Origin: an uncultured Candidatus Melainabacteria bacterium
GTDB taxonomy: Bacteria > Cyanobacteriota > Vampirovibrionia > Gastranaerophilales > Gastranaerophilaceae
Assembly: GCA_934675685.1 (NCBI GenBank)
Contig: CAKURL010000059.1
Span: forward strand, 1-5,047
Direction: 5' to 3'
Length of the DNA: 5,047 nt
Of the stretch, positions 1 through 4,761 are shown piece by piece (position 1 is the stretch's first letter; each line of letters begins with the position of its first letter). The notes below the pieces were generated by a model. The model was not told where the DNA came from, made no database searches, and saw only the letters and a list, made by a program, of their open reading frames with translations. Position numbers and translations under genes: made by a program.

Positions 1-506
1 AAAATTGCAGCGCCTGCGCCATCTCCAAACAACACGCAAACAGACCTATCTGTCCAATCTGTAAATTTTGTTGTTGCATCTGTTGCAACGACTAAAATAT
101 TTTTAGCTAAGCCCGATTTTATATATGCTTCTGAAACAGAAAGCGCATAGATAAAGCCGCTGCAAGCAGCTTTAACGTCAAAGCAAGAAGCATTTTTCGC
201 CCCAATTCCAGCTTGAATTAAGCAAGAAACAGAAGGATAAACGTCTTCAGGGGCGCTTGCTGCTGCTATAATTAAATCAAAATCTAATGGGTTAAAATCT
301 GCTCTTTTAATTGCTTTTTTTGCTGCTTCTAGTCCTAAAGTGGTTGAAGTTTCGTCTCCAGAAGCTACTCTTCTTTGTTTTATACCTGTTCTTGTTGTAA
401 TCCATTCGTCTGACGTGTCTAAGATTTTAGTCAAATCGTCGTTTGTGATTACGTTTTTTGCAACTTCGAAATCAATTGCTTTTATTTTTACTCCGATATT
501 TTCCAT
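1..506 (-). CDS. fabH: Beta-ketoacyl-ACP synthase III (FabH), 5' part, cut by the window edge
   Basis: FabH starts type II fatty acid synthesis in the cytoplasm by condensing an acyl-CoA primer with malonyl-ACP. The first 168 residues are visible and the C-terminal half, which would hold the catalytic His and Asn, lies beyond the left edge. The family signature TSDEWITTRTGIKQRR sits at residues 31-46. ACSGF at 114-118 carries the nucleophile Cys115, matching Cys112 of the E. coli enzyme, and FGDGAGAA spans 160-167. The start is ATG at 506, preceded by AAGAGGT with a 9-nt gap. It lies 2 nt after the gamma-subunit stop, so the two genes should be co-transcribed and probably coupled. As last visible gene of a 2-oxoacid oxidoreductase operon, it may use acyl-CoA made by that enzyme (inference). 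Primer preference cannot be read from this fragment. The family is certain. Confidence 0.94.
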   Translation of the reverse strand, partial: MENIGVKIKAIDFEVAKNVITNDDLTKILDTSDEWITTRTGIKQRRVASGDETSTTLGLEAAKKAIKRADFNPLDFDLIIAAASAPEDVYPSVSCLIQAGIGAKNASCFDVKAACSGFIYALSVSEAYIKSGLAKNILVVATDATTKFTDWTDRSVCVLFGDGAGAAI

Positions 507-508
507 AA

Positions 509-1060
509 TTAATTTACCTCTTTAATTAAATTTAGCCCGAACAAATAAGCTTCAATGTTTTTTTGGATAATGCTTGTTTTGTTTTTAAGGCTTTTGTTGT
601 ATGCTTCTTTCACATTTTCAAAAGAAAAAGACCCTAATACTTTGGACAAAATCCCAAGCGCAATAGAATTTGCGACTTTGATATTTCCAAGTTTTTGCGC
701 TTCTTGGGTCAATGGCGCAAAAATATATTTAATATCTTTTCTTGTTTTTTCTATTGTCGCCAAGGAAGAATTCACAATAATAGTGCCATTTTCCTTCACT
801 TTTGAAATAAATTTTTCTAAAGATTTTTGATTTAAAGCTATCAAAAAGTCTATCTTGTCATTTTGAATTGAAAAAATTTCGCTATCAGACATGTTGATTT
901 CGCAATTCACGGCGCCACCTCGGACTTCTGCGCCATAGCTAGAGCAAAAAGTGACAAATTTGTTTTCCAACATAAAAATATTTGCTAAAATCGCGCCCAA
1001 AGAAAGAACTCCTTGCCCTCCTGCACCCGAAACTATAAAATTTTTGATTTTCTTTTTCAT
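509..1060 (-). CDS. korC: 2-oxoacid:ferredoxin oxidoreductase, gamma subunit (KorC/PorG-type)
   Basis: This is the gamma subunit of a multi-subunit enzyme that oxidatively decarboxylates a 2-oxoacid to an acyl-CoA and passes electrons to ferredoxin. The 183-residue length is normal for a free-standing gamma subunit. The glycine-rich motif GAGGQGV is at residues 12-18 and SSYGAEVRGGA at 40-50; the usual family form is SYGPEMRGG. Known structures place the CoA-binding region in this fold. No membrane segment or signal peptide is present. The ATG lies 10 nt after the beta-subunit stop. An AAGGA overlaps the end of the upstream gene, but at 13 nt the spacing is long, so translation may rely partly on coupling. 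The symbol follows 2-oxoglutarate enzyme naming; the substrate is not determined by this sequence. Confidence 0.9.
   Translation of the reverse strand: MKKKIKNFIVSGAGGQGVLSLGAILANIFMLENKFVTFCSSYGAEVRGGAVNCEINMSDSEIFSIQNDKIDFLIALNQKSLEKFISKVKENGTIIVNSSLATIEKTRKDIKYIFAPLTQEAQKLGNIKVANSIALGILSKVLGSFSFENVKEAYNKSLKNKTSIIQKNIEAYLFGLNLIKEVN
516..522 (-). promoter_or_regulatory. Ribosome binding site of fabH inside the end of the gamma-subunit gene
   Basis: On the minus strand AAGAGGT ends 9 nt before the fabH ATG. It is the best Shine-Dalgarno match in the left part of the window. It lies inside the last codons of the upstream gene, so ribosomes finishing the gamma subunit would clear or reuse it. 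Confidence 0.7.
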
Positions 1061-1070
1061 TTTTGTCTTT

Positions 1071-1832
1071 TTATCCTTTGATATCCTTAAATACCTTTAT
1101 CGGGTACACATTAGTCAATTCTTCTTCAATTTTTTTATGAGCTTCAATTGGGCTCAATTTCCAATTTGTGGGGCAGCTTGATAAAATCTCAACAAAGCTG
1201 AACCCTAAACCTTCTTTTTGATATTGAAAAGCTTTTTTAATCGCATTTTTAGCATTATAAATATTTTTAATATCATATAAAGCAACTCTTGCGCTAAAGC
1301 TTACGCCGTCGCACAAAGAAATATGTTCTGCAGTTTTAATTGGAAAGCCATAATATTCTTTGTTTCTGCCCGTGGGGCTTGTAGTTGTGATTTGGTTCAT
1401 GATGGTAGTTGGCGCAAGTTGCCCTCCTGTCATTCCATAATTTGTATTATTTATACAAATCGCCGTGATGTTTTCTCCTCTTAAAGCGCTATGCAAGGAT
1501 TCAGATAAACCAATAGATGTGAAATCGCCATCTCCTTGATATGTAAAGACAAATTTTTCTTCTTTATTTGCTTTTGTCGCCCTTTTTACTCCGGTTGCCA
1601 CAGCGCATGCTCTTCCGTGCGGAGCTTCCACACAATCTACATCTAAGAAATTATACAAAAAAACAGAACACCCAGAAGAAGCAACGGCAATTGTCTTATC
1701 TTGCAATTCTAATTCGTCTAGCGCTTGAGCTACAAGCTTTATAGCGAGCCCATGGTCGCAGCCGGGGCAGAAAGTATATGTTGAATTTTCTTTTAGCGAT
1801 TTTGGCACACTATATACTTTTTGCGCTTGCAT
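1071..1832 (-). CDS. korB: 2-oxoacid:ferredoxin oxidoreductase, beta subunit (TPP-binding)
   Basis: This catalytic subunit binds thiamine diphosphate and Mg2+. It is 253 residues long from the chosen start, near the usual size for free-standing beta subunits. FCPGCDHG at residues 21-28 is the cysteine motif, with Asp where CPGCGHG is commoner. SSGC is at 52-55 and PHGRACAVATGVK at 71-83. The thiamine diphosphate motif runs from GDGDFTSIG (100-108) to NNTNYGMTGGQ (128-138). An in-frame ATG at 1853 would add seven residues, but it has no good ribosome site at normal distance. The ATG at 1832 has GGGGGTG 4 nt upstream, so I prefer it. The gene overlaps the end of the alpha gene by 23 nt (44 nt with the longer start), which implies coupling and stoichiometric synthesis. 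The substrate could be 2-oxoglutarate, pyruvate or a branched-chain 2-oxoacid; family membership is firm. Confidence 0.92.
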   Translation of the reverse strand: MQAQKVYSVPKSLKENSTYTFCPGCDHGLAIKLVAQALDELELQDKTIAVASSGCSVFLYNFLDVDCVEAPHGRACAVATGVKRATKANKEEKFVFTYQGDGDFTSIGLSESLHSALRGENITAICINNTNYGMTGGQLAPTTIMNQITTTSPTGRNKEYYGFPIKTAEHISLCDGVSFSARVALYDIKNIYNAKNAIKKAFQYQKEGLGFSFVEILSSCPTNWKLSPIEAHKKIEEELTNVYPIKVFKDIKG

Positions 1833-2886
1833 TTTGCACCCCCAAAATTTCATCTGTCATTTTGACTATTTCTTCTGTAGAAAGCCACTTCCCAACAGGT
1901 TTTCCTATGAAAGACACTTTCGCATTAGACAAAATTGAAAGCTGAACATCTTTCAGCATTTGCCCTAAATTCATCTCGACATCTATAAATTGTTTTGCTT
2001 TTAAAGATAGCTCTCTAAGCCTTTGATATGGGAAAGGATAGAGTGTTTTTGGCCTAAATAAGCCGACTTTTATTCCTTTTTCTCTATAATGTTCTACGAC
2101 ATCTTTTAAAGAGCGCGCCATAGAGCCAAAAGCCGTGAATACGATGTCTGCATCTTCCAACATATATTCTTCATATTGAACCTCGTTTTGTTCAATATAG
2201 TCAAATTTTTGTTTCAAAGCTAAAATGTGGCGGTTTAGCTTGTTTTGGTCGGGTTCTAAAGAATGGATTTTCCTAGAAGCTCTGTCTTTTTTGCCCGAAA
2301 GTGCCCAAGAGGAGGTTTCTACTTCGCAATATGGATTTTCTTTGATTTCGCAAGGTTCTGCCATTTGGCCCAAAAGCCCATCTGCCAAAAGAATTACAGG
2401 GGTTTTATAGCGAAAAGCAAGATAATATGCGCGATAGATAAAATCCACACATTCTTGAACACAACTTGGCGCAAGGACGATTGTTTTATAGTCTCCGTTT
2501 CCTCCGCCCACGACAGCTTGGTTGTAGTCGCCTTGGGAAGGATAGATATAGCCTTGGCCTGGGCCTGCTCGCATGACATTTACTAAAACCAAAGGTAATT
2601 CATCTGAACACGCATAAGATAGCGTTTCTTGCATTAAAGCAACTGCGCAAGAAGAGCTTGAAACTAAAGACTTTGTGCCTGTGGAAGCAGCGCCTAGCGC
2701 CATATTAATCGCCCCTATTTCAGATTCAGCGCAAACATAACCTAAGCCCAGCTCTTGCATTTTTGCGCTTAAGTATTCACCAATTTCTGTTTGAGGGGTG
2801 ATGGGGTAGCCAAAATAACATTTTACGCCGCATTTAAGTGCAGCCTTGGCTATCGCAATATTTCCTTTTAAAAGCTCTTTTTCCAT
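1810..2886 (-). CDS. vorB: 2-oxoacid:ferredoxin oxidoreductase, alpha subunit (VorB/KorA-type)
   Basis: This is the alpha subunit, forming the pyrimidine-binding and second domains of the thiamine diphosphate enzyme. Its 358 residues fit the VorB (3-methyl-2-oxobutanoate) group, without the fused gamma domain of some KorA proteins. Key stretches are GYPITPQTEI (26-35), AESEIGAINMALGAASTG (53-70, whose first Glu matches the cofactor-activating region), VMRAGPGQG (104-112), GDYNQ (119-123), GGGNGDY (127-133) and LGQMAEP (172-178). TAFGSMAR (251-258) and VEMNLGQM (303-310) mark the C-terminal part. The AGPG...GDYNQ...GGG.GDY pattern is typical of VorB. Its ATG shares one base with the ferredoxin-subunit stop (TAATG). 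Only AAAGAA or a distant AGGTG lies upstream, so initiation probably depends on coupling. Family assignment is secure; branched-chain specificity is likely but not proven. Confidence 0.93.
   Translation of the reverse strand: MEKELLKGNIAIAKAALKCGVKCYFGYPITPQTEIGEYLSAKMQELGLGYVCAESEIGAINMALGAASTGTKSLVSSSSCAVALMQETLSYACSDELPLVLVNVMRAGPGQGYIYPSQGDYNQAVVGGGNGDYKTIVLAPSCVQECVDFIYRAYYLAFRYKTPVILLADGLLGQMAEPCEIKENPYCEVETSSWALSGKKDRASRKIHSLEPDQNKLNRHILALKQKFDYIEQNEVQYEEYMLEDADIVFTAFGSMARSLKDVVEHYREKGIKVGLFRPKTLYPFPYQRLRELSLKAKQFIDVEMNLGQMLKDVQLSILSNAKVSFIGKPVGKWLSTEEIVKMTDEILGVQNASAKSI
1837..1843 (-). promoter_or_regulatory. Ribosome binding site deciding the beta-subunit start
   Basis: On the minus strand GGGGGTG lies 4 nt upstream of the ATG at 1832. 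It matches the GGAGGTG consensus except for one G that can form a wobble pair. The alternative ATG at 1853 has only AGAAGAA-type purines about 16 nt away. The site is embedded in the 3' end of the alpha-subunit gene. Confidence 0.6.
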
Positions 2887-3098
2887 TATTCTTTATAAAC
2901 ACCTATGATTGCATTATCGGGGCAGCTCATCGCGCACATCTTGCATGCTGTGCATTTTTTTTCTTCGTCCGAAAATTCGACGAGTTGTTCTCCGGTCTTG
3001 CCCAAAGTTTCGCTTTTTTTGATTAATTTATTGGGGCATGCAAAAATGCATAAATAACAAGATTTACATTTATTGTTATCTATTTCAATATAGCTCAT
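2886..3098 (-). CDS. 2-oxoacid:ferredoxin oxidoreductase, delta subunit: 2x[4Fe-4S] ferredoxin
   Basis: This 70-residue bacterial-type ferredoxin would carry electrons between the thiamine diphosphate site and external ferredoxin. Two cluster motifs are complete: Cys11, Cys14, Cys17 and Cys21 followed by Pro22, and Cys49, Cys52, Cys55 and Cys59 followed by Pro60. Each is CX2CX2CX3CP, so two [4Fe-4S] clusters are expected. The frame extends upstream to an ATG at 3155. I choose the ATG at 3098 because GGGGAGAG lies 3 nt before it and because the longer start would fall on the predicted promoter. It is the first gene of the operon and its stop overlaps the next start (TAATG). VorD, KorD and PorD are all this type, so the symbol is left open. 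Confidence 0.9.
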   Translation of the reverse strand: MSYIEIDNNKCKSCYLCIFACPNKLIKKSETLGKTGEQLVEFSDEEKKCTACKMCAMSCPDNAIIGVYKE

Positions 3099-3101
3099 TT
3101 T

Positions 3102-3109
3102 CTCTCCCC
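3102..3109 (-). promoter_or_regulatory. Ribosome binding site of the ferredoxin subunit
   Basis: GGGGAGAG followed by AAA and then ATG on the minus strand. This strong site supports the short start at 3098 over the upstream ATG at 3155. Confidence 0.65.
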
Positions 3110-3146
3110 GACAAATAATATCTTCGCCAAACATAAGGCACATTTT

Positions 3147-3175
3147 ATTAAACATTTGAAATTCAAATGTTTCAA
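3147..3175 (-). promoter_or_regulatory. Predicted sigma70-type promoter of the oxidoreductase-fabH operon
   Basis: On the minus strand the -35 element TTGAAA (3170-3175) is separated by exactly 17 nt from the -10 element TTTAAT (3147-3152). Each matches the consensus at five of six bases. Transcription would begin near 3140 and leave a leader of about 42 nt before the ferredoxin ATG. The position, spacing and absence of other candidates near the gene make this a good prediction, although AT-rich DNA yields such matches easily. Confidence 0.6.
3150..3172. promoter_or_regulatory. Perfect 11-bp-arm inverted repeat inside the promoter, probable operator
   Basis: The left arm AAACATTTGAA (3150-3160) and right arm TTCAAATGTTT (3162-3172) are exact complements around one central A. 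The repeat fills the spacer and touches both the -35 and -10 elements, where a bound repressor would block RNA polymerase. No T-tract follows on either strand, so it is not an intrinsic terminator. The core TTTGA-N3-TCAAA resembles, from memory, the site of the MarR-family fatty acid regulator FabT. No MarR gene is in the window; the adjacent XRE protein is another candidate binder. Confidence 0.6.
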
Positions 3176-3186
3176 TATATATATTG
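3173..3186. repeat. 14-bp perfect palindrome upstream of the operon promoter
   Basis: CAATATATATATTG is self-complementary and directly abuts the 23-bp inverted repeat, overlapping the -35 element by three bases. Alternating AT makes chance symmetry easy. It may be an AT-rich upstream element or part of a larger regulator site. Confidence 0.35.
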
Positions 3187-3220
3187 TCTCACAAAATTAA
3201 AAAAAAAGGAAAAATTAAAT

Positions 3221-3565
3221 TTATTTTAAAAATAATTTAGAAATTTTGGAATTTTTATAATAATTATATAACTCGATTGCAAAAGTGTCGTTTGAATTTA
3301 TTGCTTCGATGAGTTCAGACTTCATAAGCTCCAAAGAAGAAAACCCCTCGAAAAGATAAAGTTGATAGATTTCAATCCCCAAAACTTCTGAGATTTTTTG
3401 AATTGTTTCAAAAGATGGCGCATATTTTCCTCTTTCAATGTTGCTTAAAGATTGAGGTTCGATGTTTATTTTTTCTGCGAAAGCTTCTTGCGTGATGTTT
3501 CTTTGTTTTCTAAAAAACCTTATTCTCTCGCCTAGTTTCTTTTTTGCGTCGTCATTTTTTGTCAT
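3221..3565 (-). CDS. XRE-family helix-turn-helix transcriptional regulator
   Basis: This is a small cytoplasmic DNA-binding protein of 114 residues. The HTH_3/Cro-C1 domain covers about residues 11-66, with LGERIRFFRKQRNITQEAFA (11-30), then IEPQSLSNIERGKYAPS (35-51), the recognition-helix region, and FETIQKISEVLGIEIYQLY (52-70). The remaining 44 residues are mostly helical and charged with no recognisable sensor domain; they may serve dimerisation. It starts with ATG at 3565 behind only a weak GAGAA-like purine stretch. It sits between the oxidoreductase operon downstream on the same strand and the divergent pilin-like gene. The AAACATT boxes on both sides make local control of both neighbours plausible, but this is inference. 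Its targets and signal are unknown. Confidence 0.88.
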   Translation of the reverse strand: MTKNDDAKKKLGERIRFFRKQRNITQEAFAEKINIEPQSLSNIERGKYAPSFETIQKISEVLGIEIYQLYLFEGFSSLELMKSELIEAINSNDTFAIELYNYYKNSKISKLFLK

Positions 3566-3622
3566 ATCACAATTCTCAAATTAAGTGCACATGATTAACA
3601 CAACGCGCAACATTAATTTTTC

Positions 3623-3651
3623 TTGATTTTTAACTTAAAACATTATATATT
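3623..3651 (+). promoter_or_regulatory. Candidate distal promoter of the pilin-like gene
   Basis: TTGATT (3623-3628) and TATATT (3646-3651) are separated by 17 nt, matching the consensus at four and five of six bases. The leader would be about 75 nt. One AAAACATT copy lies inside the spacer. It competes with the proximal candidate at 3664-3692. Confidence 0.35.
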
Positions 3652-3663
3652 TAATTTAAAACA

Positions 3664-3692
3664 TTGAAATTTTTAATATCTTAATGTTTAAC
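3664..3692 (+). promoter_or_regulatory. Candidate proximal promoter of the pilin-like gene, similar to the operon promoter
   Basis: TTGAAA (3664-3669), 17 nt, TTTAAC (3687-3692). ATTGAAA and AATGTTTAA occur with the same spacing as in the oxidoreductase promoter on the other side of the XRE gene. Transcription would start near 3699, giving a leader of about 34 nt. The -10 is a weaker match (four of six). Confidence 0.42.
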
Positions 3693-3732
3693 GCGCTAAT
3701 TTAAAAAAATAATTAGTCAAAGGAGAAATATT

Positions 3733-4080
3733 TTGTCAAAACACAAACTAACAAAGCCCGCTTTGGGCGCATTTTCGCTTGTCGAATTAATGCTTTCTTT
3801 AATCGTGATTTCACTTGTGGCAGTTGCTTTTTCGCCCGTAATTACAAAAAAGCTTTCAAGTGGCAAAGATGAAATCACTCTTCAAAAAGACTCTGTCCCC
3901 GTTGGGACAATTATGATTTGGCTTGGGCAAGAAGCGCCGGAAGGCTGGCTTTTGTGCGACGGGAAGGATTTTAGCGAAGCTAAATATCCAAAGCTCAAAA
4001 AGTTCTTAGGAAAAACAAAAACGCCGGACATGAGAGGATATGTCCCAAAAGGCGCCACAGACAAGGAAAACAAGGATTAA
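3733..4080 (+). CDS. Prepilin-type protein with a phage tail-collar-like domain
   Basis: This 115-residue protein is probably exported to the cell envelope or surface. Residues 1-13 form a basic leader ending in GA, followed by FSLVELMLSLIVISLVAVAF (14-33), a class III signal and hydrophobic helix. Prepilin peptidase would cut after Ala13, putting Phe at +1 and Glu18 at +5. Residues 56-109 resemble the phage tail collar domain (PF07484): PVGTIMIWLG (56-65), APEGWLLCDG (68-77), YPKL (85-88) and PDMRGYVPKG (99-108). The sequence ends soon after this domain, with no long tail-fibre region. The start is TTG, supported by AAAGGAG 7 nt upstream. A secreted-protein gene follows after 27 nt. It could be a minor pilin or pseudopilin presenting an adhesive domain, but its function is not known. 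Both domain calls are visible; their union is the unusual point. Confidence 0.85.
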   Translation: MSKHKLTKPALGAFSLVELMLSLIVISLVAVAFSPVITKKLSSGKDEITLQKDSVPVGTIMIWLGQEAPEGWLLCDGKDFSEAKYPKLKKFLGKTKTPDMRGYVPKGATDKENKD

Positions 4081-4107
4081 TTTAAATTATAGGAGCAACA
4101 AAATACC

Positions 4108-4551
4108 ATGAAAAAGATTTACAAAATTTTACCTTTACTTTTCTTAATAGTTTTTTCAAATCTCAACATTTCTTCATATTCAAGCGAGATGTATTGTTGG
4201 GAAGAAACAAAATATCAAGGAGATTTTAGCAAAAATAACAAATTGGCAACCAACGCAAAAGCAACAGATTCATATTTATATGACACATTAAAAGATAAAG
4301 CAACGATAATCCCTGTTGGGGTTGTAAGCTATAAGAATACGGCTGCTAGTAATTCCGGTTACGCCTATGCTTACCATGAAATATATACAAGAGTTTTTTA
4401 TGTAGATTATTTTAATGGCGACTGGCATAATAACTACGCAGACGCAACATTTTTAAAATTTTGCGCAGTGTTTAATTCTTCAGATTCTTCTTCTGGGGGC
4501 TCTTCCGGTGCTGCTACGGCTTCTGTGAATTATATTATTAAAGCAAAATAG
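4108..4551 (+). CDS. Secreted protein of unknown function
   Basis: I do not recognise this 147-residue protein. A Sec-type signal peptide is clear: Lys2 and Lys3, a hydrophobic core at about 4-18, and a likely cleavage near residues 23-26. The mature part is rich in Tyr, Asn, Ser and Ala and has only two cysteines (Cys30, Cys119), which could form a disulfide in the periplasm or outside the cell. A low-complexity run of Ser and Gly with Ala (about 124-138) precedes a short hydrophobic end, NYIIKAK. There is no lipobox and no second membrane segment. AGGAG lies 12 nt before the ATG, a little distant. It sits 27 nt after the prepilin-collar gene and before a terminator, so the two are probably co-transcribed and may act together at the surface. 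Confidence 0.75.
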   Translation: MKKIYKILPLLFLIVFSNLNISSYSSEMYCWEETKYQGDFSKNNKLATNAKATDSYLYDTLKDKATIIPVGVVSYKNTAASNSGYAYAYHEIYTRVFYVDYFNGDWHNNYADATFLKFCAVFNSSDSSSGGSSGAATASVNYIIKAK

Positions 4552-4574
4552 GTTTATTTTTGTGTTTGATGTGT

Positions 4575-4601
4575 GCGGAAGGCAACTTCCGCTTTTTCTT
4601 T
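4575..4601 (+). terminator. Intrinsic terminator of the prepilin-collar operon
   Basis: GCGGAAG (4575-4581) and CTTCCGC (4586-4592) form a perfect 7-bp GC-rich stem capped by the stable tetraloop GCAA. TTTTTCTTT follows at once. It lies 23 nt after the secreted-protein stop and ends the two-gene unit. Confidence 0.92.
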
Positions 4602-4627
4602 GCCAAATTTATATAAAATTTTTTGTC

Positions 4628-4681
4628 ATTCTGAAAGCTCTAAAAAACAAGCGAAGTGTAGTTTTTTGAGCTGTTCAGAAT
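4628..4681. repeat. Long 20-bp-stem hairpin, probable dispersed repeat unit
   Basis: ATTCTGAA-AGCTC (4628-4640) and AAAAAAC (4642-4648) pair with GTTTTTT (4661-4667), GAGCT (4668-4672) and TTCAGAAT (4674-4681). One unpaired base interrupts each side (T4641, G4673). The 12-nt loop is AAGCGAAGTGTA. The outer words GTCATTCTGA and TCAGAATCTC resemble those of intergenic palindromic repeats common in many bacterial genomes. Whether other copies exist cannot be seen here. Confidence 0.7.
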
Positions 4682-4685
4682 CTCT

Positions 4686-4702
4686 AAAACATGAGATGTT
4701 TT
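4686..4702. repeat. Small 7-bp-stem hairpin next to the long hairpin
   Basis: AAAACAT (4686-4692) and ATGTTTT (4696-4702) pair around a GAG loop. It begins 4 nt after the long hairpin and probably belongs to the same repeat unit, since TCTCTAAAACATGAGA often follows such units in other genomes (recalled, not checked). Confidence 0.55.
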
Positions 4703-4726
4703 CATTCAACAATCTGGATTTGTTCA

Positions 4727-4761
4727 TTTTTCTTCTTTTGAGCGATACAAAAGAAGAAAAA
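4727..4761. repeat. Perfect 14-bp inverted repeat with AGCGATA loop
   Basis: TTTTTCTTCTTTTG (4727-4740) and CAAAAGAAGAAAAA (4748-4761) are exact complements around AGCGATA. The arms are pure pyrimidine or purine apart from the end base next to the loop, and GGAACCAAAAAGAAGAAAA follows. It may be a second kind of dispersed repeat or a weak terminator for a leftward transcript. Confidence 0.6.

Larger units (their letters stand above)
3566..3732. promoter_or_regulatory. Divergent intergenic region with repeated AAACATT and AACGCGC boxes
   Basis: This 167-bp AT-rich region separates the XRE gene from the pilin-like gene. TTAAAACATT occurs twice as a direct repeat (3635-3644 and 3656-3665), start to start 21 bp, about two helical turns. 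AATGTTT (3683-3689) is an inverted copy, and AACATTAA (3609-3616) pairs with TTAATGTT (3681-3688). The GC-rich heptamer AACGCGC appears at 3602-3608 and 3690-3696. Same-face copies at helical spacing suggest regulator binding. No convincing minus-strand promoter for the XRE gene was found. Confidence 0.45.

Noticed and set aside
340..525. Plus-strand frame opposite fabH
   Set aside because: It is antisense to clearly coding fabH sequence; the minus frame has family motifs and this one has none.
555..1181. Two plus-strand frames opposite the gamma subunit (555-830 and 951-1181)
   Set aside because: They are Phe/Leu-rich shadows of the Lys/Glu-rich minus-strand gene, without ribosome sites or family motifs.
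2225..2586. Several frames on both strands within the alpha-subunit gene
   Set aside because: They overlap conserved VorB coding sequence in other frames and show no independent start signals.
2838..3026. Plus-strand frame across the ferredoxin-alpha junction
   Set aside because: It is antisense to two genes confirmed by cysteine and VorB motifs.
3099..3155. Longer ferredoxin start at ATG 3155, adding 19 residues
   Set aside because: It would place the start before the predicted transcription start, while GGGGAGAG lies directly before ATG 3098.
3187..3240. Possible terminator for the XRE gene (A/T-only hairpin and T9 run on the minus strand)
   Set aside because: The stem has no GC pairs and is imperfect, so stability is too low to call; some read-through from the XRE gene into the operon is possible.
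3882..4073. Minus-strand frame opposite the collar-like domain
   Set aside because: The plus strand encodes a recognisable domain with its own ribosome site; the minus frame has none.
3733..4080. Prophage or tailocin interpretation of the collar-like gene
   Set aside because: No other phage structural, lysis or integrase gene is in the window, and the prepilin leader argues for envelope export.
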